NCBI GenBank assembly: GCA_018398765.1 | Contig: JAHBMJ010002267.1 | Span: 1 to 20,410 of the forward strand | Source of the DNA: Chromera velia | Lineage: Eukaryota; Sar; Chromeraceae | Length of the DNA stretch: 20,410 nt | Direction of reading: 5' to 3' | Shown here: one piece after another, positions 16,846-20,410 of the stretch | How the letters are laid out: every line of letters starts with the position of its first letter | How positions within the stretch are numbered: the first letter of the stretch is position 1 | Translations under genes and position numbers: made by a program | Notes under the pieces: model-generated | Database searches by the model: none | What the model was told of the DNA's origin: nothing | What the model saw: the letters and a program-made list of their open reading frames with translations, nothing else

Positions 16846-17740
16846 GAAAAGAAGAGAAAGGAAGAGGGCAGGCGTCGCATCCCGAAAGTCTCAGCCGGAT
16901 CAGCCGGGGGAAGCAGGGGGCTCGGTTGCTTCGGAGACGGAGTGGGAGGTGGTGTAGGTGTTAGACACCCGCATCAATGAAGGGGGGCAGAAGGAGTATT
17001 ATGTGGATTGGGGCCCTGCTTTTTCGCATTCGTGGGAGTCGGCAGATAATTTGAAGCATTCGGAAGAGTTGAGAAGAGCTTTTTGGAGAGAGAGAAGGAA
17101 GGTGGCAGAAAGGAAGGTTTTGGTCGTAATTAGGGCCCGGGATGGGAGAGTAAAGATTGTTACCCTGAATGTCGCCGGCCTGAAGGCCAGGGAAGAGGAC
17201 GGTTCCCTCGCTCGTTGGCTGAGTGACATTGATTGCGATATTGTGATCTTGACAGAGACGTCAGAGGTCACGAGCCTCAGGGACGTTTCGTGCGATGGGT
17301 GGAAGGGAAAGAATTTCAGTCACAGAGAATGGTACCGGCGGCAGTTGGGCACGTGTAGGGCAGCGCATGACAGGGAATTGAAAACTGGGGGAGTTTGTGT
17401 GTTAGTTCGAGAAGAAAGATGGAGCGAATTGAAACCTGAAATCTCGTTGGTCGGCCCCAGTGTAGTGGAAACAAAAGTTCTGTTGGGGGGTTCTAGAAGG
17501 GTTCACATCTTTGGCATCTACCTGCTTAGCTCCTGGTCAGATCACAGAGACAGCAAGGTCTCTGACCATTTGAGTGACCTTTTTGGGGGGGTCCCCCTGG
17601 ATGTCGATAGAGTTGTGGTTGGGGACTGCAACACGCATACAGGCTCCCTTTTACCTGAGAATCTTCTCTGGTCCCATACAGATCTCCTCCTTCCGCCCAA
17701 AGAGTCTGGTAGCAGTGAGGAGCCTTTTGAGGGGGGAGGC
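16802..17740 (+). pseudogene. LINE ORF2 N-terminus: chromodomain-like segment plus AP endonuclease
   Basis: Frame +2 is open from 16802. After a basic stretch comes a chromodomain-like segment (16940-17100): EWEVV, TAG stop (16955-16957), then VLDTR, KEYYVDW, SWESADNL and an L..AF helix. These match the chromodomain pattern of (Y/W)xVE-LDxR, EYxVxW, xWEPxxNL. The endonuclease follows from 17150: VTLNVAGL (Asn), CDIVILTET (catalytic Glu), GGVCVLV, HIFGIYLLSS and VVVGDCNTHTG (the GDFN motif with Asp and Asn). The endonuclease nicks target DNA to start reverse transcription. The usual terminal SDH motif is missing; similarity ends near 17700-17740. One stop plus the 3' truncation make it inactive. 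Confidence 0.78.
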
Positions 17741-18290
17741 AATGGAGATGGTAGTGTTGTGGGGGATGGTTCGACGCGCAGTCGACACTCTCACTCTTCT
17801 ATTTGCTGTGTCAGCGTCATGCATGTCCACTCTTGTACTCTTGCTCCCAGTCTCTCTCATTTTTCCTTCTTCCCCCCCTTTTCTTTTTTCACTCTTCCCC
17901 CCTGAACCCCAGACAGACAGCGGGGAAGTAAAAACAACAGATAACATAAGACAGAGACAGCAAGAGAAGCAACACAGCAATATTTGCCCTACAGACATCC
18001 CGGCTGAAGTCCTCAGCCCCCAGGCGGCCGTTCTCAGGCACTGAAGACAAACAGCCTCTCCTTTCCCTGCCCCACTATGATCATTCTCTCATGCAGTCAC
18101 TTCTCTTCTTCGCGACATTGCCTCTTCTCTTTTGTGCTTGTATCTCTTCTCTTCGGCAATGACCTCAAAATCTCTACCTACCAGTTTCCTCACTTCTTTC
18201 TGTCCCTCTCTCTCCTTCTTTCATTCTTTTTTTCTTCCTTCTTTCCCTCCATCCGAACTACCTAGATCCCCAGGATGCATTCCTATCTAG
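17741..18290. other. LINE 3' breakpoint region, pyrimidine-rich
   Basis: The endonuclease frame runs on to 17905 but loses protein character. A second frame encodes a Gln/Arg-rich peptide at about 17906-18044 after an acceptor-like CCCCAG; its significance is unclear. The rest (18060-18265) is pyrimidine-rich and non-coding. Confidence 0.35.
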
Positions 18291-19943
18291 AGAAGCAAGA
18301 CAGTCAGGATGCAGAGAAACACTGCAGGAGAACTAAGCATCCAAAGCCAACGTCACCTCAACACACACTCTGTGAGGGGCATTCCACCTAATAAGAAGAC
18401 TGAGTAATAAACGGCTGGCAAGCGTCAGGCAGATGTGGGCCGGACGGGGGACCCGGGCCACATAGTGTGCATGGGTGTATCACGAGGCCGCGCATTGTGA
18501 AGTTGGGCATGCTTTCATTAAGTGATTTTAGTGAAGTGCATGCTTGATGTGTCTGCTTGACGTCATCACTAAGAATGCTCGAGATTGACATTAACTGCTA
18601 GACCAAACCAACCGATGTCTGTCAGACTTTAACCACCTGTATCTGATATTACTAAGACTCCCGTAAAACAGCTTACACACTCTCTTTCACCTCTCACACC
18701 CACTGAGTCTCCTTCCTCCCCCCGAAAACAAATTTCCTAAATTCAAGTTATTCAACCCTCAACCAAGAGAAAAACAATCCAGGAGTGCACTGACTTGGAG
18801 ATGTGCAGCAGCCGCGGTGCCCCCATGGCACTACTGAGCGTTTGGAAACGTGGTACACCTGATTGCGAGCGAAGACAAAAACCATACACCTCCAGTCACC
18901 ATAACCAAACCTCCACTCCATAAGATGCTCTTCCTCCTTCTATCCCAAACCTGTTATAGAGTAAAACAGCCAAGAGCATCTTCTGCATCACCTGGGCATA
19001 TTCTGTGTAGGCCTGGACACCTCGTGCTTCATTGCAGCATGATCAGCAGAGACGGCAGTCAGTCAGTCAGTTCAGTTAATCAGGTTGAATAGTTTTCTTC
19101 CTCAAGCTTGTCCTTCTGGACGGTGAGTGGACCCTCATCTCCAGCGGGCCAGCAACCTTGAGTTCCAAGAACTCCCTCAAGACAAAGAGAACAGAAAGAA
19201 ACACCGCACTCCGTTACATCTGGAAGAGAGTCTCAAATCTGCCACAAATTTCAATTCGAGAACAAACAACATAAAAGAGATGAAATCTCTTTTCTTTCAA
19301 CGAGTTTTTTCACTAACGAGCTGGTATTGCACTCTTGTCAGTACAGACCTTGCGTACAGTGGTGAGAATTCTCTGTCCAGTCTGACTGTTCATCAATAGT
19401 ATAAAGTTTGCGATCTATACCACATCCTAGACCACATCTGCCTCCGAGAGTCCCTGTATTGCCAAACGCTCTGCTAACCAAACTGTAAGCTGCGTGCATA
19501 CTGGGCTAAGTAATCATGAGGCTAGCAGTGTGGTGGGCTAGACAGAGATATTCTCGATCAGACGTTGATAGAGGGAGTTCCATCTTAGAGTTCTGACAAC
19601 AACCACTCATGTCAATCATTCAGCTTCTACTGCCTTCCAGGCTCTCTCTTGCTTGGCTACAGAACGCATGCCTCACTGTAAGTATCGTTTAGTGCACAGA
19701 CGCACGCGCTCATCGATCCCGCGCCTTACTCTATGTGAGTAGCCCATTGAGCAACTAAGTACCATGACAGCCTCGTGGCGGCGCCACGTACAGCCCCTAC
19801 AGTAATTCAACTTCATTCATGTTTGTCGGCAGTAGGAATGGTTTTGAAGTGCAAGACAAGAAATTCATGTGTCGTGATGAGATGTGTCATTGCATATATG
19901 CGTACATTGTGTGGAGTAATGTGCATGAATATATGGTGCATGC
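18291..19943. other. Intergenic DNA, no gene recognised
   Basis: Only short ORFs without family features are present. The one small structure seen is a GTGGCGGCGCCAC inverted repeat near 19776. No RNA gene is recognised. Confidence 0.5.
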
Positions 19944-20280
19944 TGTAATCAGCCACTTATAGAGAGGCGGCGGCAGGCGTGCAGTGGTCGGCCCGACTCG
20001 GCCGGTCCCGAGCCGCAGCGTTGCTTATCGGGGCAGCGCGGCTGGAGGCATTACGGAGAGCATGCATGTATTGATCCATACGGAGAGCATGCATGACGGA
20101 GAGCATGTATGTATTGATCCATGTTGTGAAGTTGATTCGCGCAATACTTCGAGTGATTCGATAAAGCAACTCTCAATAGATGAGAGCAGAAGCCGGACAG
20201 AAGTCGTGCAGTATTATTCCTGTATAGAGAACCATAAGATTAACTGGACTGTCCTTGACTGGACTCTCTAGTTCATTACA
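19944..20280 (+). mobile_element. Candidate 5' LTR of a retrotransposon (337 bp)
   Basis: The segment starts TGTAATCAG and ends TTCATTACA, so the ends form the 6-bp inverted repeat TGTAAT/ATTACA with the canonical TG...CA. It is followed directly by a primer-binding-site match. A TTATAGA box at about 19957 could serve as promoter, and a GATAAAG near 20159 is a weak polyadenylation candidate. The left boundary is inferred from the inverted repeat; the 3' LTR is outside the window. Confidence 0.6.
20051..20123. repeat. Short tandem repeat within the candidate LTR
   Basis: CGGAGAGCATGCATG-type units occur three times. Two full units carry TATTGATCCAT and one short unit lacks it. Such repeats in an LTR may act as enhancer elements. 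Confidence 0.8.
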
Positions 20281-20293
20281 TGGTAGCAGTTGG
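20281..20293 (+). promoter_or_regulatory. Primer-binding site, initiator tRNA-Met type
   Basis: TGGTAGCAG immediately follows the CA end of the LTR. The first nine bases complement the 3' end (CTGCTACCA) of eukaryotic initiator tRNA-Met, the usual primer of many Ty1/copia and Ty3/gypsy elements. Placement at the exact LTR boundary supports both calls. Confidence 0.65.
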
Positions 20294-20358
20294 TTCTTTC
20301 CTCCTTCTCCTCCTCAGGGTCTGTTGGTCTCCATCAGAGTGTCTCTTTCCCTCTCTGA

Positions 20359-20410
20359 TGCCAACTTCGGACGAAGACCAACCTCGTGGGGCTGACGGTC
20401 GTTTCATCTC
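20359..20410 (+). CDS. Possible start of retrotransposon gag, cut by window edge
   Basis: An ATG 79 nt after the primer-binding site opens a frame reading MPTSDEDQPRGADGRFI to the window end. Position relative to the LTR and primer-binding site fits a gag start. Only 17 residues are visible, so no domain can be tested and copia versus gypsy type cannot be told. Confidence 0.35.

Larger units (their letters stand above)
12832..17740 (+). mobile_element. Degenerate LINE, 5' half with chromodomain-like and endonuclease regions
   Basis: The element runs ORF1-like coiled coil, ORF1 C-terminal part, long Pro/Ser-rich region, chromodomain-like segment, then AP endonuclease. The endonuclease marks it as an APE-type non-LTR retrotransposon. 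No reverse transcriptase follows, so the 3' half is deleted or lies elsewhere. Frame +1 from 12832 to 16845 (1,338 codons) has only ten stops, suggesting one or two long ancestral ORFs. The start of the element and its 3' breakpoint (17700-17905) are approximate. Confidence 0.75.

Overview
This is a gene-poor eukaryotic nuclear window with GT-AG introns, long CA/GA/GAAA microsatellites and several classes of decayed transposon. No prokaryotic operon structure is visible. The lineage cannot be fixed from sequence alone. The mixed base composition, repeat-stuffed introns and LINE content would suit a free-living protist or alga (for example an alveolate such as a chromerid), but an invertebrate is not excluded.

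Layout. 1-1830: mostly non-coding, with a 78-bp-period duplication, two 14-bp palindromes, a tRNA-like relic, AT-rich tracts and a 135-bp tandem duplication. 1832-2608: a probable non-autonomous hAT-like DNA element with terminal inverted repeats, a 9-bp target duplication and subterminal GAACCTG arrays. 2618-4096: unassigned sequence with simple repeats. 4200-6052 (minus): a 5'-truncated LINE carrying the reverse transcriptase from motif A to a terminal CCHC knuckle, broken by stops and frameshifts. 6053-6760: AT-rich spacer. 6760-9357 (minus): the one gene recognised with confidence, a two-exon Mic19/CHCHD3-type MICOS subunit (156 aa, twin CX9C), whose 2.1-kb intron is filled with microsatellites. 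9358-9870: probable 5' region of that gene, with a dense cluster of palindromes including TGCATGCA. About 9889-12211 (plus): exon-like blocks of an unrecognised multi-exon gene.

12832-17740 (plus): the 5' half of a second, degenerate LINE. It has an ORF1-like coiled-coil region, a very long Pro/Ser-rich stretch with two similar modules, then a chromodomain-like segment directly followed by an AP-endonuclease domain; no reverse transcriptase follows. 17905-19943: nothing coding recognised. 19944-20410: a candidate 5' LTR (TGTAAT...ATTACA), a tRNA-iMet-type primer-binding site and a possible gag start running off the right edge.

Only Mic19 has an inferable cellular role: it bridges the mitochondrial inner membrane at crista junctions. 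The rest is a mobile-element landscape. Its most unusual part is the chromodomain next to the LINE endonuclease.
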